Notes: generated from the letters alone by a model not told the origin. Positions 1 through 10,619 are shown, counted from the first letter of the stretch. The stretch: DNA of 64,000 nt from Pipra filicauda (GCF_003945595.2 NW_024104365.1:7783049-7847048), one strand, 5' to 3'. Made by a program: numbers and translations.

Positions 1-199
1 ACTCAGAACCATGAGCAGTAGTAGCTGGATTCATTTGGTGTCTGAGGGAAGCAGATACTAAATTCAGATAAAAAAATAAACCAGAGAAAGAATCTTTAAA
101 AAAATGCTAAATATGAAAATCCTTAATTTTAATAGTTTCAGGATGAAGGTTATTAACATATGGCTACTCCTTCAGATAGAGTTGTTAATGATCTGATAC
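1..199. other. Unique AT-rich sequence
   Basis: This is AT-rich single-copy-looking DNA up to the first CR1 copy. I see no gene, RNA or repeat in it. Confidence 0.5.
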
Positions 200-655
200 C
201 ATAGAATCACAGAATTCCAGAATGTTTGGCTTTGGCTTGGAAAGGACCTTAAAGACCATCCTGTTCCAGTACCCTGCCATGGGCAGGGACACCTTCTGCT
301 ATCCCAGGTTGCCTCGTCCAACCTGGATTTGAACACTTCCAGGGATAAGGCAGCCACAGCTTCTCTGGGCAACCAGTTTCTGCACCTCACCACTGTCACA
401 GAGAAACATTTCTCTCTAACATCTAATGGAAATCTCTCCTCTTTCAGTTTAAAAACTTTCCCCCTTGACCTATCAGTACATGCTCTTGTCCAAAGACCCT
501 CTCTGGGTCTCTTGGAGCCCCTTTAGGCACTGGAAGGGACTCTAAGGTCTCCCTAGACCCTTCACTTCTCCAGCCCTCCCATCCTTGACTCCATAGCAGC
601 GGTGCTCCAGCCCTTAGATCATCTTTGTGGCCTCCTCTGTTCTCATCCCAATAGC
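200..655 (-). mobile_element. CR1 LINE, 5'-truncated 3' portion
   Basis: It starts on the plus strand with the reverse complement of the CR1 3' terminal repeat (atagaatcacagaat), followed by the diagnostic 'ttggaaaggaccttaaagac' block. It then runs through the usual CR1 landmarks (gacactttctgc-type block, 'aacacttccagggat', 'ctctgggcaacc', 'ccagccct...gatcatctttgtggcctcctct'). It is therefore a minus-strand element cut off at its 5' end near 655. The open frames across it are CR1 3' sequence, not genes. Confidence 0.93.
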
Positions 656-2171
656 ACGTTGCAGGTTGGTTTCCACAAGAAATAACATGAGTTGTTTCTC
701 AGGCCAGGTAATCACCTAGACAGAAACACAATTGGACTCATATTTCTCCACCATATAATTTTTTAATGGATTTTGCAGTTTCTTTTTCCTTCCTCTCATC
801 TGTACTCCGCCAGCACAAATCTATCCACAGGATTCAAACCCCAGCTCCCACTGACAGAGGCAGTTAACAGCAAGAGTTGGCTGTTTCTCTCTACTACCAC
901 ATCAAAAGCCCCCTGCTAAGCTGCTCATAAGGTTTTCCCTTGTCTCCATGGACTTTATAGACTTCCAGGCCCAAGTTGTTCATCTCTGAGACCAAGGAGC
1001 TTGGAAAAGTAGACAATGATCTACAGTGTTCTAGGAGACGTGAGGGGTTGAGTCATGCTGAGCTCAGACTAAACCACTGGATAATTGCACCGTCTTATTA
1101 CTGAGCAGTTCCCAAAAACTCCTAGTTTGGCCAGATCCGGGAGGGTTTCACATGAACAACATCCCTGATCTTGTTTTAAGTGATTCCTCAAGCAGGACTA
1201 AGTATGTCTTGATGATTCTTTTAGTTTGCCTTTGAAATAATAAGATCTTTTATTAGAAACATTTCAAAAGAGCAAAAAAGAAAAAAAAAAAGGAGAAAAG
1301 AATTTAAAACTCACCACCCCTCAAAAACAAACCAAATGGCTGGATGTAAACTCTGGACCAAAAGTTTTTCTAGTTTTTCTAGTTTTTCTAGGTTTTTTTG
1401 GGTCAGCTTTGACAAAATTATGAAAAAAATAATAGCAGATTTTTATACTAGTGAAATCTATAAAGTAGACATAAAAATTATCCAGAAGCCTGGGAGGACA
1501 GAAAATTTGTGGATTGAACTTCAATCATAGTAAGCTAGATTTGCACACCACAAACTACAGGTTGAAATGTGCTGCAATGGATAAAAGATCCTGTCACCTG
1601 AACTGTATATGGTCTGATGGTGGATAGTGACTGAGGGGAAAAGGGAGGATGAGTAGGATCTCCATGTTAAAGGAGGAATCACGACTTAGGTCAAGGAGAC
1701 AAAACCAACATTGTTTAAGACTTGTGTAAAGGGTTAAAATTACTTGAAGAAATGATCAAGGGGACTTCAAAGAAGGCACAATTCACCAGAGTTGGCTGTG
1801 AAGTCTATTAAACTCAGGACCAAATAGGACAAATATTTCACTTGTGTTGTGCATGAAATGCAATAATGTGTTTTTGCAGATTTGGATAAAATTTTCTAGA
1901 ACAAAAAATCTCAAAGCTCCTTTATACAAATGACCTTTAAGATCAGGCTCCCTTGACTTTTACATGACATACCAGTAGCAGTGGCATCAACAGTTAAAAT
2001 GGCTCTGAGTGCAGCTTGGCTGGTGTATATGAATGAGCAGTCTTTATCATTGTTATTCACCAAAGCAGAGATGATGAATCCAAATTTTCTATTGGAAATG
2101 GTTCTTGGCCCTTGTTGGGCCAAAATGCACATGGAAATCTTGGGAAGAGGGCTGGGTGAACATCAGCACCT
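656..2171. other. Repeat-poor intergenic stretch
   Basis: No gene is seen. The only structure is an A-rich tract near 1279-1292 and a short 9-bp tandem repeat at 1363-1391. Open frames here are under 75 codons and unconvincing. Confidence 0.5.
1363..1391. repeat. 9-bp tandem repeat (TTTTTCTAG)n
   Basis: About three near-perfect copies of a 9-bp unit, agtttttct, stand in a row and end in a T run. They give a repeated Ser-Phe-Ser pattern in one frame and Arg-Lys-Thr on the other strand, which explains the small open frames on both strands here. Confidence 0.85.
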
Positions 2172-2481
2172 GGGGGCTGGAACACAAATGTGATGAGGAG
2201 CAGCTGAAGGAGCTGGGGGTGTTTAGCCTGGAGTAGAGAAGGCTCAGGGGGATCTCATTGCTCTTTACAACTCCCTGAAAGGAGGTTGTAGCCGGGTGAG
2301 AGTCAGCCTCTTCTTCCCGGCAACCAGCAACGTGACTTAAGCTGAGCCAGGGGAGGTTTAGTTTGGATGTCAGGGAGAATTTCTTCACAGAAGGAGTGAT
2401 TAGACATTGGAATGAGCTGCCCAGGGAGGTGGCAAAGTCACAGTCCCTGGAGGTGTTTTAGGAAAGATTCTGTGATCCATG
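2172..2481 (+). mobile_element. CR1 LINE fragment, plus strand
   Basis: It reads in CR1 sense orientation: 'gctgaaggagctgggggtgt', 'agcctggagtagagaaggct', 'ggaatgagctgcccagggag' and 'tccctggaggtgtttta'. Most of the sequence between the last block and the terminal repeat is deleted, leaving only 'ttctgtgatccatga' at the 3' end. It is truncated at the 5' side. Confidence 0.9.
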
Positions 2482-2528
2482 ACAGACCCAAAGCAGACAT
2501 GGCTCGGACCTGTAGACAATTTAATTCC

Positions 2529-3245
2529 ATGGAATCACAGAAAGACCTGGGTTGGAAGGGACACTAAAGATCATCTCATTCCAACACCCCTGCTGTGTGC
2601 AGGGGCACCTTCCACTAGACAAGGTTTCTCAAAGTCCCTTCTAACCTGGCCTTGAACTCTACCAGGGATGGGACATCCACAACTTCGCTGGGTAACCTGT
2701 TTCTGCACCTCACCACCCTCATAGGAAGAATTTCTTCCAATATCTAATCTAACCCTACTCTCTGTCATTTTAAAGCCATTCCTCCTTGTCTTACCACTCC
2801 AGACCCTTATAAATAGTTTATTTCCATCTCTCCTGTAGGCTTCCTTCAGCTACTGGAAGGCTACAATTAGGTTACCCTGAAGCCTTCTCTTCTTCAGGCT
2901 GAACACACCCAACTCTCTCAACCTTTTGTTATAGCAGAGGTGCTCCATCCCTCTAATCATCTTGGTGGCCTCCTCTGGACTCACTCCAACAGATCCATGT
3001 CCTTCCTGTGCTGTTGTTCCCCAGGGCTGGAGGCAGCTCTGCAGGTGGGGTCTCACCTGAAGGGGCAGAGGGGTAGAATCCCCCCCTCCCCTGCTGCCCA
3101 CGCTGTGGGATGAGCTCAGGACACAGGAGATTTCTGGGCTCCCAGAGCACCTGGCCAGGGCATTTCCAGCCTCTCACCCACCAGCACCCCCAAGTCCTCC
3201 TTGGCAGGGCAGCTCTTGATCTGTTCATCCCCCAGCCTGCATAGG
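2529..3245 (-). mobile_element. CR1 LINE, long 3' fragment (about 715 bp)
   Basis: This is one of the longest CR1 copies in the window. The 3' tip (ggaatcacagaaag, gggttggaagggacac) lies at 2529. The copy continues through the 3' UTR into the end of ORF2 and further upstream coding sequence, where the complement includes 'ccagcacccccaagtcctcc' near 3180. It stands tail-to-tail with the plus-strand CR1 ending at 2481. Confidence 0.93.
2820..3245 (-). pseudogene. CR1 ORF2 C-terminal remnant
   Basis: Minus-strand translation gives the characteristic CR1 ORF2 end, for example RLRELGVFSLKKRRLQGNL near 2880-2930, matching the family pattern RLRELGLFSLEKRRLRGDL. The upstream part is out of frame, so the remnant is broken and non-functional. 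It is part of the CR1 copy at 2529-3245. Confidence 0.75.
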
Positions 3246-3990
3246 ACTAAGCTGATATTGCTGAGTGAATTAGTAAAGTTGTGTCTTGGGGAACTAGTAG
3301 GTGACACCCACAAGCTGCTCATATGCAAGACAACTGTATGGCTGTGAAGCAGGTGGGACACCGGGTGAAAATATACCTTATTTGGATTTCTCTGCAGTCA
3401 TCATGTAAATATGAATAGGAGAGTTAATATGATAGTGCCATAAGGACATTAATTCAGCATAGTAAACTTGTTCCATTGCATTGTTATTTCTATTTTATTT
3501 CTCCCTTCATTGTTTTATTGCAATTTTTGTTGGCAGCTTTAGAAAACACCCTCCAAGGGGGAGTTTGCCTTACAGACAGAGTCACTCTGGTCTATGATGG
3601 AAATAAAGGATGTGAACACACACAGAGGAAGTTTTAATCATGATCATCATAAGAAATGTACATTTCTCAGCTTGCCCCTGAAATCTCACTCAGCTCCAGG
3701 GGTAGCAATTTTGGTTTGCTGAAGGGAAATGGGGAGATAGTTATTTTTCCCACTGCTGTTGAGCATCTGCCCATGGTCAGGAAAAAGGGAAGAGGGTGAA
3801 TTTATGCTTCCGGTTTGTTTTAACAGTAATAATGAAACTGTCAACAAGTAATGAAAGAGGGGGAATTCTGAGCAGGGCTATTTGTGCTCATCAAACCTCA
3901 TCTCTTTATTCAATCGGTAAAGGAAGGGCTTATAGAAAAAGAAAATGGTTAAAAACACTTGGAGGGTATATGAAGGTAGATGAAGTATAT
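3246..3990. other. Unique intergenic stretch
   Basis: No gene or recognisable repeat is seen. There is a T-rich patch at about 3480-3530. Confidence 0.45.
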
Positions 3991-4177
3991 GAGGATGGTG
4001 AGGCTCTGGCACAGGTTGCCCAAAAAAGCTGTGGCTGCCCCATCCCTGGAAATGTCCAAGGTCAGGTTGGACAGGGCTTAGAGCAACCTGGGATAGTGGA
4101 AGGTGTCCCTGCTGATGGTGGGGGGACAGAACAAAGTGATCTTTAAGGTCCCTTCCAACCCAAACCATTGTATGATC
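3991..4177 (+). mobile_element. CR1 LINE 3' end, plus strand
   Basis: The copy shows 'gaggctctggcacaggttgcc', 'ctgtggctgccccatccctg', 'gagcaacctgggatagtgga' and 'ggtcccttccaacccaaacc', ending 'attgtatgatc'. This is the standard CR1 3' end in sense orientation. Its 3' end sits exactly where an oppositely oriented, 3'-truncated CR1 begins (4180). Confidence 0.93.
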
Positions 4178-4179
4178 CT

Positions 4180-4456
4180 GACCTTGAACACTTCCAGGGA
4201 TGGACATCCACAAACTCTCTGGGTAACCTGTACCAGGGTCTCACCACCCTCACAGTCAAGAATTTATTCCTAATCTCTAATCTAACCATACCCTCTGTCA
4301 GTTTGAAGCCATTCTCCCTTTTCCTGTCCCTCCAGGCCCTTGTCCAAAATTCCTCTCCAGCTCTCTTGGAGCCCCTTTAGGCATTGGAAGGAGTTCTAAG
4401 GTCTTCCTAAAGCCTTCACTTCTCCAGGCTGAACAACCCCAACTCTCTTTCTTCAG
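4180..4456 (-). mobile_element. CR1 LINE fragment lacking its 3' end
   Basis: The minus-strand CR1 starts internally ('ccttgaacacttccaggga') and runs to 'ctccaggctgaacaacccca'. The terminal 130 or so bases expected to the left are missing and the plus-strand copy 3991-4177 occupies that place. Confidence 0.9.
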
Positions 4457-5231
4457 TGGGATCTGAATTAAACCCTAAGTGTTTCCTTTTCTTTCTAATA
4501 CTAAAACCTCACATTTTAATTCCAAAACCCTATTCCTCAGCTTTACCTGTACGATTAATTTCTTAGATTAATTTCCTTAAGAAAGTCTCATGTTTTCTGG
4601 GTTTCTTGAAAAAGCACATTTTCAAATTTATTTTTTCCAGACTGCAAAATAAAATAAGAGAAGATATTGTGAAAAAACCCAAATGAAACCGGAAAGTTTA
4701 CATTGTGGAATTAGATATTGCAAGTCAGAGCACTTTTTTCTCAGTTTTAAAGAGCTGAAATACTGAATTTTCCATTTTCAAGAAGAATGGAACAGGTTTT
4801 GAAGCTAAGGCAGGACAGTGGCAGTTGTGTCAGCTGCCAGTGCTGTGAGTCTGTGCTTGAAAACCCATTATGGAAATCAGTCCCAATAAATTATTTGCTT
4901 TGACTTTTCCCATCTCATATGAAGTAACTGTTCATTGTCCAACTAATAAAAGAGAGGGAGATTTAGAAAGCCCTTAATAACCAGTAATTAGTTTTCTATT
5001 TCCTGTTATAAAAATTGAACACAGGAAAGAACTGAGTCATTCGTACCATTTTCAAGGAAGGAATTGTCATTTCTTGTATAAATCCTCTCACAAACTTGTA
5101 ATTAATTTTAGCATCCAGATTTTAACTGATGGCCAGGATTGTCATCATCATGGAAGCAAAGAGGATGTAGGAAATGGGAGAAGGAAATAGAAATGTTTCT
5201 TGTTTTGTTTGAGGTTGAGTTTAACAGAGAC

Positions 5232-5340
5232 CAAAAAAAAAAAAAAACAACAAATGAACATAAAAAGAAAAAAACAAACAAAAAAAATAAACGAAACCAA
5301 ACAAACAACAAAAAGGAAATAAAAAGGAAAAAAATGAAAA
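5232..5340. repeat. A-rich simple sequence, (AAAC)n/(AAAAAG)n-like
   Basis: About 110 bp made almost wholly of A with scattered C and G (acaaacaaaaaaaataaacg and similar). The lysine-rich plus frame and phenylalanine-rich minus frame across it are low-complexity artefacts. Confidence 0.85.
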
Positions 5341-5539
5341 GTCTAAGCAAAATGTGGAAGGAAGATAGTTCCTCCAAGAGGCAGCTATCCACCCTCATCT
5401 TTGGCAGGCAAGGAAATCATTAACAGCAACAACAAGGGAGCATTCATTGATTCATTTTTGTACAACCATGTAGCTTAGTGGCTCTGCGCTGTGTGGAGAG
5501 AGAGAGACTAATGTTGGAAAAAAACCCACAAAACACCCC

Positions 5540-5800
5540 TAATATTTCCTTCCTCCATAGTAGAAACCATCTGAAATTAATGAGTCTTATTAATGTAAAT
5601 TGCGCCATGCTGTCAGACATAAATATCCCAATACCAAAGGGGCCCATTACCATTAACATCAGAAATGATCAACAAATAAAACTGTTAATGCCACAATATT
5701 TACTGGACAAATTGACTACACTCCAAGATAGGCTTATGATCGTGTCTTGCTGTTCGATTTCATTTCCCTGCAAGATGCACTAATGCATGTTGTTATGTGC
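5540..5800. other. Candidate conserved non-coding element
   Basis: A repeat-free AT-rich block with several homeodomain-type cores (attaatgagt, cttattaatg, gttaatgcc). It also carries octamer- and MEF2-like A/T motifs and an E-box-like cagctg near its end. There is no coding signal beyond a chance open frame. The reading is based on appearance only. Confidence 0.3.
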
Positions 5801-6012
5801 AGCTGTGGCTGCTTTCCATAAAAAATCTCTGTTTTCTATTCAGAGGTGTGGAGCTCAACTTAATCACTGCTATTTTCTGCCCCTTGTGAAAATGGAGCAC
5901 TTTGGTCTCTTCGGAACTGATAGAGGAAAATTGGAGATTTTTATTAGGAAGGATAGAAACAAGCTTGAAGATTGCTTCTCAAGAGAAAAGAACCCACCAA
6001 AACAAAACACCA

Positions 6013-6255
6013 GACTAATGATTTAAGTCAATCACAAACAGATGTTCTCCTAGAGAGCTAATAATTTTTTTTCTTGATTTTTTTTCCCATCAAAAATGCA
6101 AAACACAGCAGCCCTTGAGTAAAATATCTGATTTTTCTGTTGACATTTTTTCAAATTTTGAATCCTTGAAATACACCAGATTTGCAACAAGAAAGCACCA
6201 GTTTGTCACCAGTAAAATCCATAGAATTAATTTTTCAAATATAACATGAACATGA
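6013..6255 (+). repeat. Arm 1 of a non-CR1 inverted repeat
   Basis: Read forwards, this arm aligns with the reverse complement of 6955-7203. Shared landmarks in the same order are 'ttctcctag', a T run followed by 'ccatca', 'tgcaaaacacagcagcc', 'ttgagtaaaata', 'tcaaattttgaat', 'aacaagaaag', 'caccagtaaaa' and 'agaattaattt'. By eye about three quarters of bases match, and the core (about 140 bp) aligns almost without gaps. I do not recognise the family. It is not CR1. Confidence 0.88.
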
Positions 6256-6954
6256 AGTTGAAAAAGCTCGTACAAATATGTTTTGAATTTTATGAAAATA
6301 ATAAAGGCATCACTTTAAATTTCAAAAGTTTTAAATAAATTTTTCTCTAGTTTTCAGACACCTGAATGTCAGTATTTAAAATATCCTTCAAAAGTTTCAG
6401 ATGCAGTTCTAGCTAACAAAAACGTCATGTAAGAGTAGGGCCTGTTTCTCTCTTCAGTGCCTGTTTAGCATTTAGTTATGTGGAGTCCTGGTTTATATCT
6501 GAAATCTTTAAGCTCTCCTACTGTAAATACAGTGATGGACTTCACAGAAGTAACATTGTAATCCAGGCAAGTTATTATAGAAGTGATATGGCAGAAAATA
6601 AAGAATAAAAATAATTTGTCTATCTGGTTAATTCTTTCCACTGTGGTTATTTTTAAGGGTGATTCCTGTTCAAACAGTGCTGTCCCCCGATGCTTCCAAA
6701 AACAGGGACACTGACTATAAAACAAGGCAAATAGTTCTTGTTCTGCTGTACTGGTAAATTTAGGTAGTTTTTCATGGGGGGTGCTGCCTGAAGTGCATCA
6801 AAGTTTACTCCTTAACTATTTCCCAGAGCCAGGGAGGAAAAGCAAGACTGTGAATTCCCCTGTAATGCAGAGCTTATTGCACCTGAACTATTTGGTACCA
6901 GCCCAGATCTATCCAAAATTGGCTTTAGACACCTAATTCCCATTGATTTCCATG
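6256..6954. other. Spacer between the inverted arms
   Basis: About 700 bp separate the two arms. No gene is seen. Near 6900-6951 it holds an extra partial copy of the arm's outer end. The 86-codon minus frame at 6465-6725 has no recognisable domain. Confidence 0.45.
6900..6951 (-). repeat. Partial extra copy of the inverted-repeat outer end
   Basis: 'agcccagatctatccaaaa' and 'ggctttagacacctaattcc' closely match 7163-7212 ('agccctgatctacccaaa', 'ggctttaaacacctaattct') in the same orientation, with about 40 of 52 positions alike by eye. This places a direct repeat on each side of arm 2. The motif recalls a palindromic MITE-like repeat known from other sauropsid genomes, but that link is from memory and unsure. 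Confidence 0.65.
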
Positions 6955-7203
6955 GTTCATGGTTTATAAATTAATTCTGTAGTTTTTACTGGTGATAAAT
7001 TGGGACTTTCTTGTTACAAACATGGTGTCTTCTAGAAATTCAAAATTTGAGAAAATGTCAGCCAAAAAATCTGCTATTTTACTCAAAGGCTGCTGTGTTT
7101 TGCACTTCTGATGGAAAAAAAAAAACAAAACCACACGACTTTTTTATTTCCCTAGGAGAACTAGCCCTGATCTACCCAAACTTTGGCTTTAAACACCTAA
7201 TTC
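6955..7203 (-). repeat. Arm 2 of the non-CR1 inverted repeat
   Basis: This is the reverse-complement partner of 6013-6255. In matching frames both arms carry the same short open stretch ending KGCCVLHF-stop, but arm 2 has an internal stop and several replacement changes. The shared frame therefore reflects shared descent, not a preserved protein. The outer end overlaps the motif repeated at 6900-6951. Confidence 0.88.
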
Positions 7204-8867
7204 TCTTTAATTTTTGTTGGGCTTTGGAGATTCTAACCTCCTTTAGCAAACTCAAAGTCTGTGAGTGTGAGTCATTCTTTAATTTTATCATTAAAACACC
7301 AGGCATACACTCCAAGCAAGTCATCTGGGCTCCCTTAATAGTGGATAGAGGAGGATGTGCACATCCAAAAGGAAATTTGTCCCATCTGGAGAGAAACATC
7401 TAAGAGACTCTGAAGGAGTCTGCCTTTCCCTCTGGCAGCTGTTGAGTTATCACCACATGCTTAAATTTTAGACTAAATTAAATTAATCTTTAATAAAATA
7501 TAAATATTGCAGCATCATTATGGGCCCCAGATTTTGGACATTCTAATTATTTAGAAAATAATAAATCCATCCAAAAAAATACATGCCAGTGGAGCATCCA
7601 AGTAGAAAGCCTGTGCTTTGCTGCTCTTCATGTCAATCAATATGCGCTTTTTGTGTTCATCATAAATTCGAGAAACTCAATTTTCAACAAGAGATGTCTG
7701 AGATAGGTAGATAGGTACAACAGAGGTACATTGGACTTTCTTCAGCCTCACAGGTTGCATATTTAAACAGAGCCAGAGAAAATTCTGGGAGTCAGAGAAC
7801 CTGGCACAGCAGTGTTTTTATCCATACAGCAGGTCTGTATCACCCTCAGAGCCAAACTGCTGTTGGGGAGCGCTCCAGTGCTGTTACCCAAATCATTCCT
7901 GTGAGTTGTTTCTTACAAACACAATCCAGTGGCTATTCTAACAATTTAATGGGAGGAGACACATTGTGCCAGTGACCTGCTTTTGCAGGTTTACTAATTC
8001 AAAGACAGCCTGAGAGTCCAAAGCTGCATCAAACCACTCATCTGTAGCAGCACAATCAAGGAAGCCTTGACACAGTTGTTAACACAGTGATCCACAGCCA
8101 GGGGTGAGAGGACTGCTTGACAGAGCCCTGCCAGCAGAGAAGAGTGTTCCCAAGCACCATCCTATCCATATTTGATTGCACACTGCAAATATTGCCTTTT
8201 CCAGGCTACGGGCCTTACTGCAGTTCATACTGCTAATAATAATTGCATTTTTTTCTGGTGTTTTTATCCACCTCCTTTTAAACAACTTAGTCACTCCACT
8301 CGTGTGCCTGCTGTATGGTGTAATTACTGAAGGTCACAGCAAAAGCCTGAAGCAGAAGGAAGAGCCAACTCAACTGGTGGGGACCCCAATTGACATCAGT
8401 TGACCTAATTTTCTTGAAGTCAATGAAGCTGGCAACAGTTGAGGGTTTCGCTCACTTTTCCTAATTATTTCTGCTTTAATCACAATTCTCTCCTCCTTTA
8501 AGGACCACCACAGCTGGAAGCTGAAGAATAAATATCAATACAATGATTATAATGAAATAGTTGGTACCTGTTCTGCTGGTTTATAAGACTTCATACAGAC
8601 ACTGCACTGACTCGATCTGGTGGGGGTGGGTAAGAGGCAGGTGTGGAATGTCACATGGTGTCCTGGATTTAGGCAGCATAGTAGGAATACTGGCTTTCTC
8701 CAGACCATACAACCAGACAATCTTGATAGCGTGGAAGAGTATCAGCATATAAGGCAGATAATTCTGTATGGAAGTTCATGAAAATATGGCCATAGAGGCC
8801 GAAAATATAAACGCTTTCAAAAAGCAGTTAAAAAGCTGATGAAGGACAAATTAATTTAGGTTTTATG
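7204..8867. other. Unique intergenic stretch
   Basis: No gene is supported. A short hydrophobic frame at 8176-8403 has no known domain and no context. A GATA/TAGG-type microrepeat (gataggtagataggtaca) lies near 7701-7720. Confidence 0.4.
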
Positions 8868-8960
8868 AATCATAGAATCATAGAATTGTTTGGGTTGGAA
8901 AGGACCTTAAAGATCATCTAGTTCTGATCCCCCTGGACTTGAGCACTTCCAAGGATGGGA
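8868..8960 (-). mobile_element. CR1 LINE 3' tip with internal deletion
   Basis: 'catagaatcatagaattgtt' followed by 'tgggttggaaaggacc' and 'ttaaagatcatctagttc' marks the CR1 3' end on the minus strand. It then jumps to 'cttgagcacttccaaggatgg', so part of the usual sequence in between is deleted. Confidence 0.92.
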
Positions 8961-10338
8961 ATAAATAGACACAGATTGTACCTCTGGTTTTTAAAGCCTT
9001 TTAAGACTCACGTTGCTGGAAAGTGGCAACATGTCTGTAAGAAATAAAGAGAATTTAAGCTTTTTCCTGTTTTGCAGTCTTCACCTGAGGATCCATTGCA
9101 GGTCACTCCCAAAATGAGGGTACTACCAATGAACATTTTGCTCTAACCCAACTCAATTCTAATCATTCTCAGTAAAACCCTCTTCACCCTTAACACTAAG
9201 ATCACTGTCTGTGCTTTCTGGCTGACTTCCATAGCTTCTGTTGAATAAGCTCTTTCTGCTTTTTTTTTTGTGGAGTAATTTTTTATTTTATATTTTTGAT
9301 TTTTTTTCCCCCTCCAGAATTACCCATATTCTCCTCATCTTTACTTTTGTTAGATCCTCTTTTCTAGTAAGAAACTAGATATGGAATGTGATATATATGC
9401 ACATATATATATGTGTGTGTGCATACTTATATACATATATATTCTGTGCTTAATTCTTTGCAATTAAGCTTGGTGATAATTGTTTTTGTGCATTAGTCAT
9501 AATCACTTTTTAAGCAGCAAAGCCTATTATTGCTGTAGTGTGTGTTTCAGATGCCCTGCAGATTTGAGTAATTTTGGGTAATGCAGCTGTGTGTGGTAAA
9601 AAGATTTTACAATGCCTATAAAATTTTGCCTTATGACATGTTCAGCAAGTGAATCTGTGGCACCATGAAGCAGTTTCAGTACTTTTATTAAATACACAGT
9701 ACCATCACATTATGCAGTTGTTAAACAAGACCTATCCTTACAGATATCCAGAGGTTAGAAGCTGTAGATTCTGAGGTGACAGTTCATGAGGAGCAAGTGG
9801 TTTCTGTGGGGCTAGTTCACTTTGCTTTTTCCCAGGGTTTTAGATGTGTGAAGTTGGCTCATCTTTCCTCAGATGCCTTGTATGTTGCTGAATGTAAAAT
9901 GTTGATGCTGTACAATGAACCGCTATAAAGAATATTTGCAGAATTGGTTTGGTTTTACAAACACATGTCACTGCAAAATTGGGAGAGACCTGTTCCACTG
10001 GAGGCTAAGGTCTTATTTTTGAGTAAGAGATGGATTAAAGCACTCAGATCTCTTTCTTCTCATCCCATCTAGATGTGCTGAGTCTCTGCTAGGCACTCAA
10101 GGGTGCTTTCAGTCAGAGAAAAGAGAACCTTGGATACAGGGACTTGTCCTTTCCTAACATCTGTCTCTGAGACAGGCAAAGAGCTCTCAGAAGGTCCTAG
10201 TTTTTATCTACAGGCACAAAAAATGTAAACCTGAAAACACTAGATCTAGATATCCAATATTTAGCTGTCTAACATGAAAAGGAGATTAATTCCACCATTT
10301 TTAATCCTAATCTGAGTCAGATGGACCACATGTTAAAA
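8961..10338. other. Unique intergenic stretch with AT/GT microsatellite
   Basis: No gene is seen. It contains T-rich runs near 9260-9310 and the dinucleotide repeat at 9386-9442. Confidence 0.45.
9386..9442. repeat. Compound (TA)n/(TG)n microsatellite
   Basis: Alternating pyrimidine-purine sequence (gatatatatgcacatatat, atgtgtgtgtgcatac, tatacatatatat) runs across about 57 bp. Confidence 0.85.
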
Positions 10339-10619
10339 GCCAGGCTCTTTTCAGTGATGTGAGGCGAAAGGACGAGGGGCAATGGACACAAACCAAAACA
10401 CAGGAAGTTCCATCTGAATATGAGGAAAAAATTCTTTACTGGGTGAGTGACAAAGCACTAGAACAGGCTGCCCAGAGAGGTTGTGGAGTGTCCTTCTCTG
10501 GAGATTCCCACCTGGACATAGTCCTGGGAAACCTGCTCCAGGCAAACCTGTTTTAGCAGGGAGGTTGGACTGAATGATCTCCAGAGGCCCCTTCCAATCC
10601 AAACTGTTCTGAAATTCTG
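10339..10619 (+). mobile_element. CR1 LINE 3' fragment, 'lower-CAGG' subfamily type
   Basis: Sense-strand landmarks are 'ccaggctcttttcagtgatg', 'acaggaagttccatctgaat', 'gaacaggctgcccagagagg' and 'ttagcagggaggttggactg', then 'ggccccttccaatccaaact'. The internal wording differs from the 'gggatagtggaaggtgtccc' type common elsewhere, so it belongs to another CR1 subfamily. The terminal repeat is degraded. The open frames of 117 and 65 codons lie within it. Confidence 0.9.

Larger units (their letters stand above)
4457..6012. other. Intergenic stretch with A-rich tract and candidate conserved block
   Basis: No gene is seen. It holds the A-rich simple sequence at 5232-5340 and the candidate non-coding element at 5540-5800, which are listed separately. 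The 101-codon plus-strand frame at 5478-5783 has no recognisable domain. Confidence 0.45.

Noticed and set aside
3878..4213. Open frames of over 110 codons on both strands
   Set aside because: They lie largely over CR1 3' sequence (3991-4177), which is stop-poor, and give CR1-type translations (for example HLPLSQVALSPVQPDLGHFQ) seen again at several other CR1 copies.
5108..5423. Lysine-rich and phenylalanine-rich frames of over 90 codons
   Set aside because: They are low-complexity readings of the A-rich tract at 5232-5340.
6090..7130. A possible shared protein in both inverted arms (KGCCVLHF end)
   Set aside because: The two copies differ by many replacement changes and one has an internal stop, so the shared frame only reflects common origin of the repeat.
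8176..8403. 75-codon plus frame with a hydrophobic segment
   Set aside because: There is no recognisable family, no splice or promoter context, and AT-rich DNA readily encodes hydrophobic stretches.
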